This document shows positions 54,780 to 64,000 of a stretch of 64,000 nt of DNA, in pieces. The notes beneath the pieces are model-generated. The model was not told the DNA's origin and searched no databases. It worked only from the letters and a program-made list of their open reading frames with translations. A program made the position numbers and the translations under genes. The DNA is from Synechococcus sp. BO 8801 (GTDB taxonomy: Bacteria; Cyanobacteriota; Cyanobacteriia; PCC-6307; Cyanobiaceae), in contig NZ_NQKY01000003.1 of assembly GCF_002252675.1 (NCBI RefSeq), positions 210,222 to 274,221 on the forward strand. The letters run 5' to 3'. How positions within the stretch are numbered: the stretch's first letter is position 1; each line of letters opens with the position of its first letter.

Positions 54780-55583
54780 ATGGAAGTGGAATCGGTGGAG
54801 AGCCTCACGCCCCTGCTGCAGCCCCTGCTGCAGGAAGCGGACCAGTGGGGTGAGGTGCTGTTGCTGCTGGTCCTGCTGGTGGGGCTGGAGGCGGTGCTCT
54901 CCGCCGACAACGCCATCGCCCTGGCCGCCATCTCCCGGCGGCTGCACGATCCCGCGCGGCAACGCATGGCCCTGAACCTCGGCCTGGTGCTGGCCCTGGT
55001 CTTCCGGCTGGCCCTGATCGCCCTGGCCAGCCAGGTGCTCGCCTTCTGGCCCCTGCAGCTGCTGGCCTCCGCCTACCTGCTCTGGCTCTGCGGCCGGCAT
55101 CTGCTGGGCAAGGACGATGGCGCGGACGACGACGACGGTGCGGGCCAGGGCCCGACGGCAGCCGACCACACCCACGGCTCCCATCACAACCCGGGCCATC
55201 ACCACCACGGCGCCACCCTGGGCTCGATCGTGGCCACCCTGGCCCTCACCGATCTGGCCTTCTCCCTCGACAGCGTCTCCGCGGCGGTGGCGGTGACCGA
55301 CCGGTTGCCGCTGGTGATGGCCGGCGGGGTGATCGGCATCCTCGCCCTGCGGCTCACGGCCGAGCTGTTCCTGCGCTGGCTGGAGATCTTTCCCCACCTG
55401 GAAACCGCGGGCTACCTGGCCGTGGGACTGGTGGGGCTGAAGCTGCTGCTGCGCCTGGTGCTGCCGGCCGTGGAGGTGCCGGAATGGGCCCTGTTGCTGG
55501 TGGTGGCGGGCCTGTTCGCCTGGGGTTTCTCCCTGCGCTCGGAGCCCTCGACCCTGCCCGAGCAGGGCAGCGGCGACGCCTGA
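54780..55583 (+). CDS. TerC-family membrane protein
   Basis: Protein of 267 aa with about seven spans. 'GLEAVLSADNAIALAAISR' (S-A-D-N at 41-44) and 'LTDLAFSLDSVSAAVAVT' are the paired acidic motifs of TerC/YkoY exporters, which move Mn2+ or assist metal loading of secreted proteins. The loop between them is rich in Asp then His ('DDGADDDDG', 'HHNPGHHHHG'), a likely metal-binding loop. In plants TerC is needed for thylakoid assembly. Divergent from the linker protein by 71 bases. Confidence 0.85.
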   Translation: MEVESVESLTPLLQPLLQEADQWGEVLLLLVLLVGLEAVLSADNAIALAAISRRLHDPARQRMALNLGLVLALVFRLALIALASQVLAFWPLQLLASAYLLWLCGRHLLGKDDGADDDDGAGQGPTAADHTHGSHHNPGHHHHGATLGSIVATLALTDLAFSLDSVSAAVAVTDRLPLVMAGGVIGILALRLTAELFLRWLEIFPHLETAGYLAVGLVGLKLLLRLVLPAVEVPEWALLLVVAGLFAWGFSLRSEPSTLPEQGSGDA

Positions 55584-55596
55584 GGCCCGCGGAACG

Positions 55597-55944
55597 ATGC
55601 GGATCGAGCTGCGCCAGATCGACTCGGACCGGCTGATCACCACGATCGAGATCGATGACCTCGGCGACGTCCCCCATCCCGGCCGCTGGCTGACCGTCGG
55701 CGAGGGCAGCTTCCTGGTGCTGCAGCGCCGCCACCGCTATCGGCTGCGGCAGGGCCGCTACGAGCTGGCGACGGTGGCCCTGCAGGTGAAGCCCCAGCGA
55801 CAGCCCGCGGATGCCCTCTGGTGGGACGGGCGCTGGGTGATCGGTGACCCCCACTGCCGCTTCAACGCCCGCAGCCCCCTGCTGCGCTGCGCCGTGCTGC
55901 CGGAGGGCCCCTGCGAGCGCTGCAGCCACCGCACGCCCCGCTGA
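55597..55944 (+). CDS. DUF6464-like protein
   Basis: Protein of 115 aa. '[32 protein letters not shown]' and '[37 protein letters not shown]' (both in parts) match a small cyanobacterial family with a W-rich core and a C-terminal Cys cluster (C-x2-C plus two more Cys) that may bind metal. No membrane span. Function unknown. It begins 13 bases after terC and ends 31 bases before the helicase start. Confidence 0.65.
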   Translation: MRIELRQIDSDRLITTIEIDDLGDVPHPGRWLTVGEGSFLVLQRRHRYRLRQGRYELATVALQVKPQRQPADALWWDGRWVIGDPHCRFNARSPLLRCAVLPEGPCERCSHRTPR

Positions 55945-55975
55945 GGCGATGGCGCCGCCGGCCGGTCCTAGGCTG

Positions 55976-57436
55976 ATGCCCACTCCGTGTTCGCGCCCGA
56001 TCACCGCCCCTAATTCCAGGCCCCAGGCCCAGGCCAGCCGGAGCCGACGCAGCGGCAACGGCTCCTCCCCCACCCCCGCGCCGGTCGCTGCCCCTGGGGC
56101 CGCCCCGGTCGCTGCTTCCCTGGCCGCCGATCCCCTCACCCCCAGCCACACCGCCACCGGGCTCAACCCACCGGTGGCCGGACTGGCGACGGATTTTGCC
56201 GTGCTGGGCCTCTCGGAGCCGATCCTCAAGGCCGTGGCCGCCAAGGGCTACAGCAGCCCCTCGCCGATCCAGCTGCAGTGCATCCCCGCCGTGCTCGCGG
56301 GCCACGACGTGATGGCGGCCGCCCAGACGGGTACCGGCAAGACGGCGGGCTTCACCCTGCCGATGCTGGAACGGCTGCGCCACGGTCCCCATGCCCGCTC
56401 GGGTGTGGTGCGGGCCCTGGTGCTGACGCCCACCCGCGAGCTGGCGGCCCAGGTGGCGGACAGCGTCACCGCCTACGGCCGCTACCTGGATCTGCGCTCC
56501 GACGTCGTCTTCGGCGGCGTGAGCGCCAACCCCCAGATGCAGCGGCTGCGCCGCGGAGCCGACGTGCTGGTGGCCACCCCCGGCCGGCTGATGGACCTGC
56601 ACCAGCAGAACGCCCTGCGGCTCGACCGGGTCGAGATCCTGGTGCTGGATGAGGCCGACCGGATGCTCGACATGGGCTTCATCCGCGACATCCGCCGGAT
56701 CCTCTCCCTGCTGCCGGCGAAGCGCCAGAACCTGCTCTTCTCGGCCACCTTCTCCACCGAGATCCGGCGGCTGGCCACCGGCCTGCTGCACAACCCCGTG
56801 CAGCTCCAGGCCACCCCCGAGAACCAGGCCGCGCCCCTGGTGGAGCAGGTGATCCATCCCTGCGACATGGATCGCAAGGGGGATCTGCTCAGCCATCTGA
56901 TCCGCAGCAACGACTGGCGTCAGGTGCTGGTGTTCTCCCGCACCAAGCACGGCGCCAACCGGCTGGCGGAGCGTCTCGAGAAGGAGGGCCTCGGGGCGGC
57001 GGCGATCCACGGCAACAAGAGCCAGGGGGCCCGCACCCGGGCCCTGGCGGAGTTCAAGAGCGGCGAGGTGCGGGTGCTGGTGGCCACCGACATCGCCGCC
57101 CGCGGCATCGACATCCACCAGCTGCCCCATGTGGTCAACCTCGACCTGCCCAACGTGGCCGAGGACTATGTGCACCGCATCGGCCGCACCGGCCGGGCGG
57201 GCCAGAACGGCCATGCCATTTCCCTGGTGGCGGCCGAAGAGCATGAGCTGCTGCGGGCCATCGAACGCCTGGTCGGCTCCCCCCTGCCCCGCCAGGAGGT
57301 GGCGGGCTTCGAGCCCACCGTGCTGTCCGCGCCGCCCCTGGATCTCAGTGGTGGCCGGGGACGCCGCAGCCAGGGCCCCCGCCACGGGCAGGGACAGGGT
57401 CACGAGCGCGGCCGGCGCCGCACCGGTTCCCGCTGA
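55976..57436 (+). CDS. DEAD-box RNA helicase (RhlE-like)
   Basis: Protein of 486 aa: Q motif '[14 protein letters not shown]', '[12 protein letters not shown]' (Walker A), 'PTRELAAQV', '[10 protein letters not shown]', D-E-A-D ('[13 protein letters not shown]'), S-A-T, '[14 protein letters not shown]', '[11 protein letters not shown]', '[12 protein letters not shown]'. The N-terminal 70 residues are low-complexity A/P/S and the tail is Gly/Arg-rich (RNA-binding, RGG-like). Similar helicases act in cold and redox responses in cyanobacteria. ATG 55976 is chosen; 55949 is possible. Confidence 0.9.
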   Translation: MPTPCSRPITAPNSRPQAQASRSRRSGNGSSPTPAPVAAPGAAPVAASLAADPLTPSHTATGLNPPVAGLATDFAVLGLSEPILKAVAAKGYSSPSPIQLQCIPAVLAGHDVMAAAQTGTGKTAGFTLPMLERLRHGPHARSGVVRALVLTPTRELAAQVADSVTAYGRYLDLRSDVVFGGVSANPQMQRLRRGADVLVATPGRLMDLHQQNALRLDRVEILVLDEADRMLDMGFIRDIRRILSLLPAKRQNLLFSATFSTEIRRLATGLLHNPVQLQATPENQAAPLVEQVIHPCDMDRKGDLLSHLIRSNDWRQVLVFSRTKHGANRLAERLEKEGLGAAAIHGNKSQGARTRALAEFKSGEVRVLVATDIAARGIDIHQLPHVVNLDLPNVAEDYVHRIGRTGRAGQNGHAISLVAAEEHELLRAIERLVGSPLPRQEVAGFEPTVLSAPPLDLSGGRGRRSQGPRHGQGQGHERGRRRTGSR

Positions 57437-57521
57437 GCCAGGGCCCAGCGGGGGAATGGCAGTGGTTGTGACAGCCTCCACCGCCTCCCTAGGGTGAAGT
57501 GAGGATCTGCCTCCTTCCGAC

Positions 57522-57719
57522 ATGCCCTACGAACCCGGATCCACCCAGTGCCGCGTGCTGATCGACTGCAAGGCCCAGATCGAGGGCATGCTTCTCGCGC
57601 TGGAGCGCATCGACAACAGCCGCCACATCCGTGATCAGCTGGTGGCGGTCCACAACCAGCTGGAAGGTCTCCACGAACTGCACCGGCGCCAGCCGGAGGA
57701 GCTCGCCTCCGGCAGCTGA
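57522..57719 (+). CDS. Small helical protein of unknown function
   Basis: Protein of 65 aa: 'CRVLIDCKAQIEGMLLALERIDNSRHIRDQLVAVHNQLEGLHELH' (in parts) is strongly helical and amphipathic, as in a short coiled-coil hairpin; two Cys near the start. No family recognised. Spacing after the helicase (85 bases) and before the opposite-strand small gene supports a real gene, but the evidence is modest. Confidence 0.5.
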   Translation: MPYEPGSTQCRVLIDCKAQIEGMLLALERIDNSRHIRDQLVAVHNQLEGLHELHRRQPEELASGS

Positions 57720-57751
57720 ACCGGAGGCTGGGGCCGCCCTCCGCGGCAGGC

Positions 57752-57949
57752 TCATCCTGCGCCGGACGTCTCCTCCCCCCGGCCCCTCTGCTCCCACCCC
57801 TGGCAGGCCGCATAGGCACCGGCCAGGGTGGGGCTCATCACCCGCTGGCCCGGGATCCGCTCATGGCTGGCCACGTAGCAGCCCAGCGTGTCCCGGAAGA
57901 TCCGGCAGCCGGATCCGGTGCTGTTGACGAAGGAAAGCTCACTGGCCAT
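57752..57949 (-). CDS. Small hypothetical protein
   Basis: Protein of 65 aa from ATG 57949 (57964 gives 70). 'SELSFVNSTGSGCRIFRDTLGCYVASHERIPGQRV' (in parts) has three Cys in total and looks folded; no signal peptide or span. Family unknown. Convergent with the helical protein, 32 bases between stops. Region 57950-58057 holds no gene. Confidence 0.45.
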   Translation of the reverse strand: MASELSFVNSTGSGCRIFRDTLGCYVASHERIPGQRVMSPTLAGAYAACQGWEQRGRGEETSGAG

Positions 57950-58057
57950 GACATCCCCACCCATTCACTGACTTCGGTCTACTGCCTGCGTCGGCAGTCC
58001 AACACTGAGACGCTGCTAAGGGAACAAAACGTCAAGACCCCTTGCCGAAAGAGCGGA

Positions 58058-59116
58058 TCAGGGGGTATTTACACCGATCCGATCACCGACCACCAGCCCC
58101 AGCTGCTGGATCAGGGCCTGTCCCTCGCTCGGACGCCGTCCCGGCAGCTGGGCCTGGCGCAGCAGCACAGGGCAGCCACCGGTGGCCACCACCAGCCCCT
58201 CCCCCTCCACCACCGAGAGCACGGTGCCGGGGCCAGCCACTGACGAGCCATCCACTGATGTCCCGTCCTGGCTGGGGCTGCCCCAGCGGTCGGCCAGGGC
58301 GGCGGCCGCGGGGGTGAGCTGGTCCCTCAGACGAACAACGAGGGGTTCGGTGGCCAGCAGCTTCAGCCGCTCGGCCCCCCAGGGGCAGGAGGCATAGGGA
58401 TACAGCCCCATCACCCGGCGATGGATGGCCAGGGCGGAGCCGCTCCAGTCCACCAGGGTGTCCTCCTTGGTGAGCTGGCGGGCGTGACTGACCCCTTCTC
58501 CGGCCTGGGGACGCACCCCGAGGCGGGCAAGCCGCTCCGGCTCAGGCCCCGCACCCGCCGCCTCGATCAGCGGCAGGGCCTCCACCAGCAGCTCCCCGGT
58601 GAGGCGCGCCAGCCGTTCCGAAAGCTGGCAGGCGTTCTGGAGCAGGGGAATGGACAGGCGCCGCTCCAGCAGCACCGGGCCGGTGTCGAGTCCTTCCTCC
58701 ATCGCCATGATGCCCACGCCGGTTTCGCCATCCCCCTCCAGCAGGGCCCACTGGATCGGCGCGGCCCCCCGCCAGCGGGGCAGCAGGGAACCGTGGCCGT
58801 TCCAGCAGCCCAGGGGGGGCTGGGAGAGCACCGCCGGCGGCAGGATCTGGCCGAAGGCCACCACCACCGACAGGTCCGCCCCCAGGGCCGCCAGCTCCTG
58901 CTGGCAGCCAAGATCGCGGCGGATCCGCTCGGGGGTGAACACCGGCAGAGCCAGCTCCAGGGCCCGCTGCTTCACAGGGGAGCCCACCAGGGCCTTGCCC
59001 CGGCCACGGCGCCGGTCCGGCTGGCTCACCACAGCAACGATGCTGTGGCCGGCCTGTAGCAGGGCCTCGAGACTGACCACGGCGTAGGCCGGGGTGCCCC
59101 AGAACAGGATCCTCAA
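58058..59116 (-). CDS. fmt: Methionyl-tRNA formyltransferase
   Basis: Protein of 352 aa that formylates initiator Met-tRNA. 'ILFWGTPAYAVVSLEALL', 'QPDRRRGRGKALVGSPVKQRA', 'GHGSLLPRWRGAAPIQWALLEG' (the formyl-folate and catalytic Asn/His region) and 'GVSHARQLTKEDTLVDW' are diagnostic. TTG 59116 gives the usual start and overlaps the pmbA stop by 3 bases; GTG 59149 would overlap by 37. The central insert 'PSQDGTSVDGSSVAGPG' is not typical and lengthens the C-terminal domain. Confidence 0.93.
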   Translation of the reverse strand: MRILFWGTPAYAVVSLEALLQAGHSIVAVVSQPDRRRGRGKALVGSPVKQRALELALPVFTPERIRRDLGCQQELAALGADLSVVVAFGQILPPAVLSQPPLGCWNGHGSLLPRWRGAAPIQWALLEGDGETGVGIMAMEEGLDTGPVLLERRLSIPLLQNACQLSERLARLTGELLVEALPLIEAAGAGPEPERLARLGVRPQAGEGVSHARQLTKEDTLVDWSGSALAIHRRVMGLYPYASCPWGAERLKLLATEPLVVRLRDQLTPAAAALADRWGSPSQDGTSVDGSSVAGPGTVLSVVEGEGLVVATGGCPVLLRQAQLPGRRPSEGQALIQQLGLVVGDRIGVNTP

Positions 59117-60507
59117 GCGTCGCCGGTGATCGAGAGACCCTCCACCCACACGTGGGGGCAGAGACCGTCGGGGGTCACTTTGGCCTGACCCTCGAAACCG
59201 ACGATGGCCTTGAGCAGGGTGCGGATGTCACCGGCCACGGTGGCGGCCTCGATGGAGCGCGCGGTGCCGCCCTCCACCAGCCAGCCGTCGAAGGGGAGGG
59301 AGAAGGAGCCCTGGCTGGCCTTGACGCCGGCATGGAGGGCCGAGAGGGAATCGATCACCACCAGCCCATCGCTTCCGCCGGCACCGGAGGCGAAGCGGTC
59401 AAGGCCCCGGGCGCCCCCGTCGCTGCCGGGGGTGGGGCCGATCTCGAACCAGTCGGGGCCCACCGACACCTTGGCCCCCAGGCCGGCATGGCCGGTGGGG
59501 GCAACGCCGAAGGCCCGGGCCGTGGCCTCCGAATGGAGGAAGTGGCGCAGCACCCCGCCCTCCACCAGGGACAGGCGACCGGTGGGGGTGCCTTCGCCGT
59601 CGAAGGCGGCCGCACCCACGTTGGCCGGATTCAGGCCGTTGTCGTGCAGGGAGAAGAAGGGAACGGCCAGCTGCTCGCCCAGGGACTCGCGCCGGCTGAG
59701 GCTGACGCCATCGAGCACGGCGCGGGCATTGAACAGGCTGCTGAAGGCGCCGATCAGGTCGAGGAAGGCCTCGGGAGTGAAGACGCAGGTGTAGCGGCCG
59801 GTGGCGATGGGGGCGTAATCGAGGTGGGCGATGGTGCGCTCCGCCGCCTCCTGAACGCAGCCGGCCACATCGAGGTCGGAAGCGCCGTAGGCCAGACGCA
59901 CGGCGCCGCTGCTGCGGGGCTTGCGGCCCGCCTCCTCGGCCCGGGCATAGAGATAGAGGGAGGCGGTGGTGAGGCGCTGCTGGCGGCAGGCGCCGTCACT
60001 GTTGATGTAAAGCCGGTCGCTGCTGCGCTGGGCCAGGCCGTTGTAGGGAACCGTGCCGATGGCGGGATGGCGTCCGAGCAGGTCGCGCTCGGCCTCCTTG
60101 AGGGTGTCCAGCAGGCTGAGGATGCTGACGGCCGGGCGGAGCGGCTGCTCCAGGACCGGCAGCGGCGCGGTGGCCAGAGGGGAGAAGTCGGGGACCTCAT
60201 CGACGTTGCCGTAGGCGCTGGCGTCACGGGCCCCGGCCAGGGCCCGGGCCAGGCCGGCGTCGGAGAGGTCGGAGGTGCTGGTGATGCCCACCAGACCGTC
60301 GTCGTTCCAGACCCTCAGGGTGATGGCGCTGCGCTGGGCGCCCTTCATCTGCTTGGCTTCGCCCCGGTCGACCTGCACGGAGGTGTCGGTGCTGCAGGAG
60401 GCGCCCAGATCCCAGCGACGGACCCCCTCACGCTGGGCCAGCTGGTCGAGCCGCTGGCGCAGCACCTCGGCATCGAGGCTGGCGGCCGCTGATTCGGTGG
60501 TTCCCAT
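59113..60507 (-). CDS. pmbA: PmbA/TldE-type peptidase subunit
   Basis: Protein of 464 aa of the TldD/TldE family: 'GEAKQMKGAQRSAITLRVW', 'AYGASDLDVAGCVQEAAERT', 'ALDGVSLSRRESLGEQLAVPFF', 'NPANVGAAAFDGEGTPTGRLSLVEGGVLRHFLHS' (in parts). It lacks the H-E-x-x-x-H of TldD, as expected for the non-catalytic partner. The pair degrades modified peptides and unfolded proteins. It starts 2 bases after the tldD stop. Confidence 0.88.
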   Translation of the reverse strand: MGTTESAAASLDAEVLRQRLDQLAQREGVRRWDLGASCSTDTSVQVDRGEAKQMKGAQRSAITLRVWNDDGLVGITSTSDLSDAGLARALAGARDASAYGNVDEVPDFSPLATAPLPVLEQPLRPAVSILSLLDTLKEAERDLLGRHPAIGTVPYNGLAQRSSDRLYINSDGACRQQRLTTASLYLYARAEEAGRKPRSSGAVRLAYGASDLDVAGCVQEAAERTIAHLDYAPIATGRYTCVFTPEAFLDLIGAFSSLFNARAVLDGVSLSRRESLGEQLAVPFFSLHDNGLNPANVGAAAFDGEGTPTGRLSLVEGGVLRHFLHSEATARAFGVAPTGHAGLGAKVSVGPDWFEIGPTPGSDGGARGLDRFASGAGGSDGLVVIDSLSALHAGVKASQGSFSLPFDGWLVEGGTARSIEAATVAGDIRTLLKAIVGFEGQAKVTPDGLCPHVWVEGLSITGDA

Positions 60508-60509
60508 GA

Positions 60510-61970
60510 TCAGCGTCCCCCCACGGTGATGGTGTCGACCTTGATGTGGGGCTGGCCCACGGTGACGAAGATGCTGCCGCTGACCGAGCCGCAGAAGCCG
60601 GCGGCCAGCTCCAGGTCGTTGGCGCACATGGAGATCCGGGGCATCACCTCCTTGGCGTCGCCGATCAGGGTGGCCCCCTTCACCGGCTTGGTGAGGGTTC
60701 CGTTCTCGATCAGGTAGCCCTCCTCGACGGCGAAGTTGAACTGGCCGGTGGGGCCGACGCTGCCGCCCCCCATCGACTTGCAGTAGAGCCCCTTGTCGAC
60801 GGAGGCGATCAGATCCTCCGGGCTGTGGGGGCCGGCGGCGATGTAGGTGTTGCGCATGCGGCTGGCGGCGGCGAAGGCGTGGCTCTGGCGCCGGCCGCTG
60901 CCGGTGCGGGGATGGCCGGTGCGGCGCTCCCCGGCCCGGTCGCTGAGGAAACGCTGCAGGACGCCGTTCTCGATCAGCACCGTGCGCTGGGGTTCCATGC
61001 CCTCGTCGTCCATGGCCAGGGACCCGAAAGCGCCGGCGGTGAGGCCTTCGTCGATGGCCGTGAGGGAGGGGTGGGCGATGGCCTGGCCGACCATGTCGGC
61101 GAAGGGGGTGGTGGCCCGCTCCACCTGGGTGGTCTCCAGCAGGTGGCCGCAGGCCTCATGGAAGATCACACCGCCGAAGCGGTTGGCCAGCACAACAGGA
61201 AACTGGCCGGCCTCGACGTAATCGGCGTAAAGCATGGTGCCGGCGCTGCTGCAGACCTCCACCGCGGCCGCCTCCACATCCCAGCGACGCAGGTCGTCAG
61301 GGCTGTCGGAGGTGCCGTAGCGGCGGCCCAGGCTGGCCCGGTGGTCGCCGTCGGCCGCCAGCACATTGAGGCCCACCGACTGGTGCAGCCGCACGTCCCG
61401 GGCGAAGGTGCCATCGCTGGCGGCCACCAGCACCTCCTGCCAGTCGCGGGCATAGCTGCCGCGACGCACCTGCAGGTGGTGGCCATGGGCCTGGAGCCGG
61501 TCGGTGCCCTCAAGCAGACGGCTGGTTGCCTCCGCCAGGGACGGACAGGACGGCAGCCAGCCGTCCTTGGTGGCGGCGAAGTCGCGCAGCTCGGGCAGGC
61601 CGTCAAAGCCCCCGCCTGTGTGGGCGGGGAGCACGAGGCCCAGCATGCCCAGGGCCTGCTCAAGGGCGGCCCGCAGGCCGGCGGCGCTCAGGTCATTGGT
61701 GGAGACGAAACCGTCCCGATCCCCCAGGAACACCCGCAGCCCTGCCCCGGCGCCGAAGGCCGGGCTGACGCTGGTGATCGAATCCTGCTCGGCGAGCAGG
61801 CCGAGGTGGTCGGAGCGCTCCAGGAACACCTCCACCAGGTCGGCCCCGGCCGAGCGCCCAGAGGCCAGGAGCGGCTCCAGGACGGAACGCCAGGCCGGAT
61901 CGCCGAGGGCCGCCGGGGACAGGGTGAGCGCAGTGCCGGCCGGTGCGCCGGTGGGAGGGGAGACGACCAA
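60510..61970 (-). CDS. tldD: TldD metallopeptidase
   Basis: Protein of 486 aa with the zinc motif '[18 protein letters not shown]' (H-E-x-x-x-H), '[29 protein letters not shown]' and '[14 protein letters not shown]', all typical. It forms the catalytic half of the TldD/PmbA complex. The start is TTG at 61970; an internal ATG would lose conserved sequence. Upstream acsF ends 39 bases away on the same strand. Confidence 0.9.
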   Translation of the reverse strand: MVVSPPTGAPAGTALTLSPAALGDPAWRSVLEPLLASGRSAGADLVEVFLERSDHLGLLAEQDSITSVSPAFGAGAGLRVFLGDRDGFVSTNDLSAAGLRAALEQALGMLGLVLPAHTGGGFDGLPELRDFAATKDGWLPSCPSLAEATSRLLEGTDRLQAHGHHLQVRRGSYARDWQEVLVAASDGTFARDVRLHQSVGLNVLAADGDHRASLGRRYGTSDSPDDLRRWDVEAAAVEVCSSAGTMLYADYVEAGQFPVVLANRFGGVIFHEACGHLLETTQVERATTPFADMVGQAIAHPSLTAIDEGLTAGAFGSLAMDDEGMEPQRTVLIENGVLQRFLSDRAGERRTGHPRTGSGRRQSHAFAAASRMRNTYIAAGPHSPEDLIASVDKGLYCKSMGGGSVGPTGQFNFAVEEGYLIENGTLTKPVKGATLIGDAKEVMPRISMCANDLELAAGFCGSVSGSIFVTVGQPHIKVDTITVGGR

Positions 61971-62009
61971 GCGGCGAAGGGAGAACTCGGCCGATTCTGG
62001 CGGGTCGGC

Positions 62010-63101
62010 TCAGCGCACGGCGGGCTGGAAGCGCTCGCTGCGGATCGGCGCCATCAGGAACAGGCGCGCCATCTGGACACCGTTGCCGAACCAGTGGGGC
62101 AGTTTGCGCAGGGCACGCACCGGCGCCGGGGCGCCGGAACGGTCGGCCCGATCGAGGGCGGCGTTGTTCTGCACCAGCTTCTCCAGCCGCTCGTAGAACT
62201 CGGGGTGCTCGACGTTGAGCACCACGGGGAACACCCGGGCGGAGGTTTCGTTGGTCTTGGCGATCACGTACTTGTCGTAGGTGCGGGCATCAAGCCCGAG
62301 GGCCTCATAGAACTCCTTGCGGGCGACGTCGCGCACGTACATGGTGGCGAACACGGCCAGCAGGAAGAAGCGGCACCAGAGGCGGGCGGTGAAGCCGCGC
62401 ACGGTGTCGGGCTGGGCCTTCATCAGGGCGTCGAAGAAGTCGCCGTGGCGGTTCTCGTCCTGGCACCAGTTTTCGAAGAAGTTGAAGATCGGGAAGATCT
62501 TGCTTTCCGGGTGCTGCTCCAGGTGGCGGTAGATGGCGATGTAGCGCCAGTAGCCGATCTTCTCGGAGAGGTAGGTGGCGTAGAAGATGAACTTGGGCTG
62601 GAAGTGGGTGTAGGCCTTGGTGGCCGTCAGGAAGCCCAGGTCGAGCTGGAGGCCGAAATCGGCCATGGCCTTGTTGAGGAAGCCGGCATGGCGGGCCTCA
62701 TCGCGGGCCATGTGGGCGAAACATTCCGCCAGCAGCGGGTTGCGCTCCTTGATGCGGCGGCTCAGCTCCTTGTAGAGCAGGAAGCCCGAGAACTCCGAGG
62801 TGCAGCTCTGCTCGAGAAACTCGACGAACACCCGACGGGTCTCGGGGTCCAGCTTGTCGGCGGCGCCTTCGAACTGGTCGTCGCGGACGAAATGGTGGCG
62901 GTTGTAGTCCTTGCGGAACTCCTCGCAGATGGCCTCCAGCTCCACTTCGTTGGGCCGCAGATCCATCGCCGCCATGGCGTCGAAATCCGTGGTGTAGAAG
63001 CGCGGGGTGAGGATCGTGTCCTTCACCGGGTCCTTGATGGCCGGGGCATCCGGGGTGCCCACCCGGGGGGCGGTGGGGGCTTGGGTGGCGGGAGGCACCA
63101 T
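62010..63101 (-). CDS. acsF: Aerobic Mg-protoporphyrin IX monomethyl ester cyclase
   Basis: Protein of 363 aa, the oxygen-dependent di-iron enzyme closing ring E in chlorophyll biosynthesis. Di-iron ligand motifs '[19 protein letters not shown]', '[17 protein letters not shown]' and '[20 protein letters not shown]' are present, with '[14 protein letters not shown]' before them. The first 25 residues are low-complexity. Marks the organism as an oxygenic phototroph. Confidence 0.97.
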   Translation of the reverse strand: MVPPATQAPTAPRVGTPDAPAIKDPVKDTILTPRFYTTDFDAMAAMDLRPNEVELEAICEEFRKDYNRHHFVRDDQFEGAADKLDPETRRVFVEFLEQSCTSEFSGFLLYKELSRRIKERNPLLAECFAHMARDEARHAGFLNKAMADFGLQLDLGFLTATKAYTHFQPKFIFYATYLSEKIGYWRYIAIYRHLEQHPESKIFPIFNFFENWCQDENRHGDFFDALMKAQPDTVRGFTARLWCRFFLLAVFATMYVRDVARKEFYEALGLDARTYDKYVIAKTNETSARVFPVVLNVEHPEFYERLEKLVQNNAALDRADRSGAPAPVRALRKLPHWFGNGVQMARLFLMAPIRSERFQPAVR

Positions 63102-63204
63102 CGCGCGGGCGTTCAGAGAGCTCGGCAGCCATCGTAGGCATCGATCCCCGCCATCGGTCCGGATGTGAAGCCGCGGATGTGAAGCCGGCGGACGGGGAGG
63201 TGCC

Positions 63205-63666
63205 TCAGTTGGGGCCCAGCCACTTCTGGCCGTTGAGCCGCTGCACCACCCGCGACACCAGCAGCGACAGGGTCATCTTCTTCTCGTCGATCAGGAACGA
63301 CTCCAGCAGGCTGGGGCTGCCGGCCCCCTCGCTGAGGGCGATGGTCTTGGCGGAGCTGATGTCGGGCCGGGTGAAGCAGAGCCAGAAGCGGCGCTCGCCC
63401 GGCAGCCGCCCCCGGACCATCCAGCAGTCGGCCCCGACCACCGGCATGGTGCCCTGCTCGAACACCAGCTCAGGGGCCGGGCCGCCGTAGGCCTCGATTT
63501 CCTTGACCAGGGCCGGCAGCAGCAGCTCCGGCACAAAGACCTCGAACGGCTTGTCCTCCGGGGCGGGTGGCTTGGCCTTCGCGGCGGCGGGGGCCGCGGC
63601 GGGCGCCTCTGGTTTCACGGGGGCGGCGACGACAGGGTCGGGGGTGTTGCTGGGGGTCTCGGTCAC
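63205..63666 (-). CDS. DUF2996 protein
   Basis: Protein of 153 aa from GTG 63666. After a Pro/Ala/Lys-rich head of about 40 residues comes '[19 protein letters not shown]', '[33 protein letters not shown]' and '[19 protein letters not shown]', the pattern of DUF2996, a cyanobacterial/plastid family of unknown role. No membrane span. An ATG at 63750 would add a proline-rich extension. The 103 bases before acsF hold no other gene. Confidence 0.8.
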   Translation of the reverse strand: MTETPSNTPDPVVAAPVKPEAPAAAPAAAKAKPPAPEDKPFEVFVPELLLPALVKEIEAYGGPAPELVFEQGTMPVVGADCWMVRGRLPGERRFWLCFTRPDISSAKTIALSEGAGSPSLLESFLIDEKKMTLSLLVSRVVQRLNGQKWLGPN

Positions 63667-63743
63667 CGGTGCGGTCCCTGGGCGCGGAGGTGGAGGAACT
63701 TTAGGCAGCGTCCCGGAGCCGCAGGTGGTCGCGGCGACCGGAA

Positions 63744-64000
63744 TCACCACTCCTCGCCGTCGTTGTTGCCCCAGTCATCGGCGGCGCTGGCCGGGGCCGG
63801 GGCCGGAGGGCGCGACACCACCGCCGGCTCCGGACGGAACGGGCGCGGGCCTGAGGCCTCGGGACGGTGCAGCACCCGGTAGGGCACCGAGACCGTCGGG
63901 GCCGGCTCACCGGGGGCCCGGCTGGGTCCAGCGGCGGTGGCCGCTGGAGCGGCTTGGGCGGGAGGCGCGGCGGCGGAGCGCGCCTCGGATCGGCCGGCCC
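63744..64000 (-). CDS. Pro/Ala-rich protein ending D-D-W-G (5' part missing)
   Basis: C-terminal 84 codons of a gene running off the right edge. The visible part is low-complexity Pro/Ala/Arg and ends 'ADDWGNNDGEEW', an acidic, Trp-containing tail. The function cannot be stated from this part. It is in the same direction as DUF2996 and acsF, 77 bases upstream of the DUF2996 start, so it may share their transcript. Confidence 0.6.
   Translation of the reverse strand, partial: AGRSEARSAAAPPAQAAPAATAAGPSRAPGEPAPTVSVPYRVLHRPEASGPRPFRPEPAVVSRPPAPAPASAADDWGNNDGEEW

Noticed and set aside
60546..63137. 863-codon open frame antisense to tldD and acsF
   Set aside because: Low-complexity Gly/Val/Gln content across two well-recognised genes on the other strand.

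Overview
The window reads as chromosomal DNA of a high-GC picocyanobacterium of the Cyanobium/Synechococcus group. The evidence is a set of oxygenic-photosynthesis genes (aerobic Mg-protoporphyrin ester cyclase AcsF, a Psb32-like TPM protein, a VTE6-type DUF92 protein, a CPP1-like protein), several families confined to cyanobacteria or chloroplasts (DUF3531, DUF2996, DUF6737, DUF6464, a DUF1651-like protein), and very tight packing with many 1-90 base overlaps. I see no insertion sequence, prophage or CRISPR array. The only RNA gene I can support is a tRNA-Ser(UGA).

Layout. 1-6.6 kb: a partial MidA-type methyltransferase, Psb32-like protein, secreted lambda-lysozyme-like enzyme, a phosphoesterase/glycosyltransferase pair, nadA, and class I aldolase. 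6.7-19.4 kb: the three ligase-associated DNA-repair genes (exonuclease, ATP-dependent ligase, Lhr-type helicase) spread along the + strand. They are separated by a 1179-residue PAS/GGDEF/EAL protein and by a mostly minus-strand membrane module (344-aa protein, 77-aa protein, membrane-fused aminopropyltransferase, DUF4178) with a divergent DUF350 gene. 19.4-22 kb: tRNA-Ser and a Ca2+/H+ exchanger-pentapeptide protein pair. 22.1-25.2 kb: a complete four-gene operon with the architecture of Pseudomonas siaABCD (PP2C phosphatase, kinase-like protein, DUF1987 switch protein, diguanylate cyclase). 25.3-31.2 kb: B12-dependent ribonucleotide reductase, a methyltransferase, prfC, small cyanobacterial genes. 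31.2-42.3 kb: hslO, an ABC ATPase, DUF3531, rsmE, VTE6-like, a group 3 type sigma factor, SGNH hydrolase, aminotransferase, uracil-DNA glycosylase, ispG, ctp, and small membrane proteins. 42.3-54.7 kb: an HPPD-like protein, a deacetylase-like protein, a glycosyltransferase coupled to mfd, a zinc-ribbon metallopeptidase-like protein, gap1, a probable PEP-CTERM-type surface protein and a divergent HpsJ-like gene. 54.8-64 kb: TerC, DUF6464, DEAD-box helicase, fmt, the tldD/pmbA pair, acsF, DUF2996, and the end of one more gene.

Two themes stand out. First, cyclic-di-GMP and partner-switch signalling: the sia-type operon supplies a switch controlling one diguanylate cyclase, and the large hybrid protein at 7.9-11.4 kb is a second c-di-GMP input. 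A surface-anchored protein with an exosortase-associated partner lies elsewhere in the window. Second, DNA-repair genes are interleaved with a polyamine-synthase/membrane module whose function is unknown to me.

All identifications come from reading motifs by eye. No database search was possible, so family names marked as probable should be confirmed by profile search.
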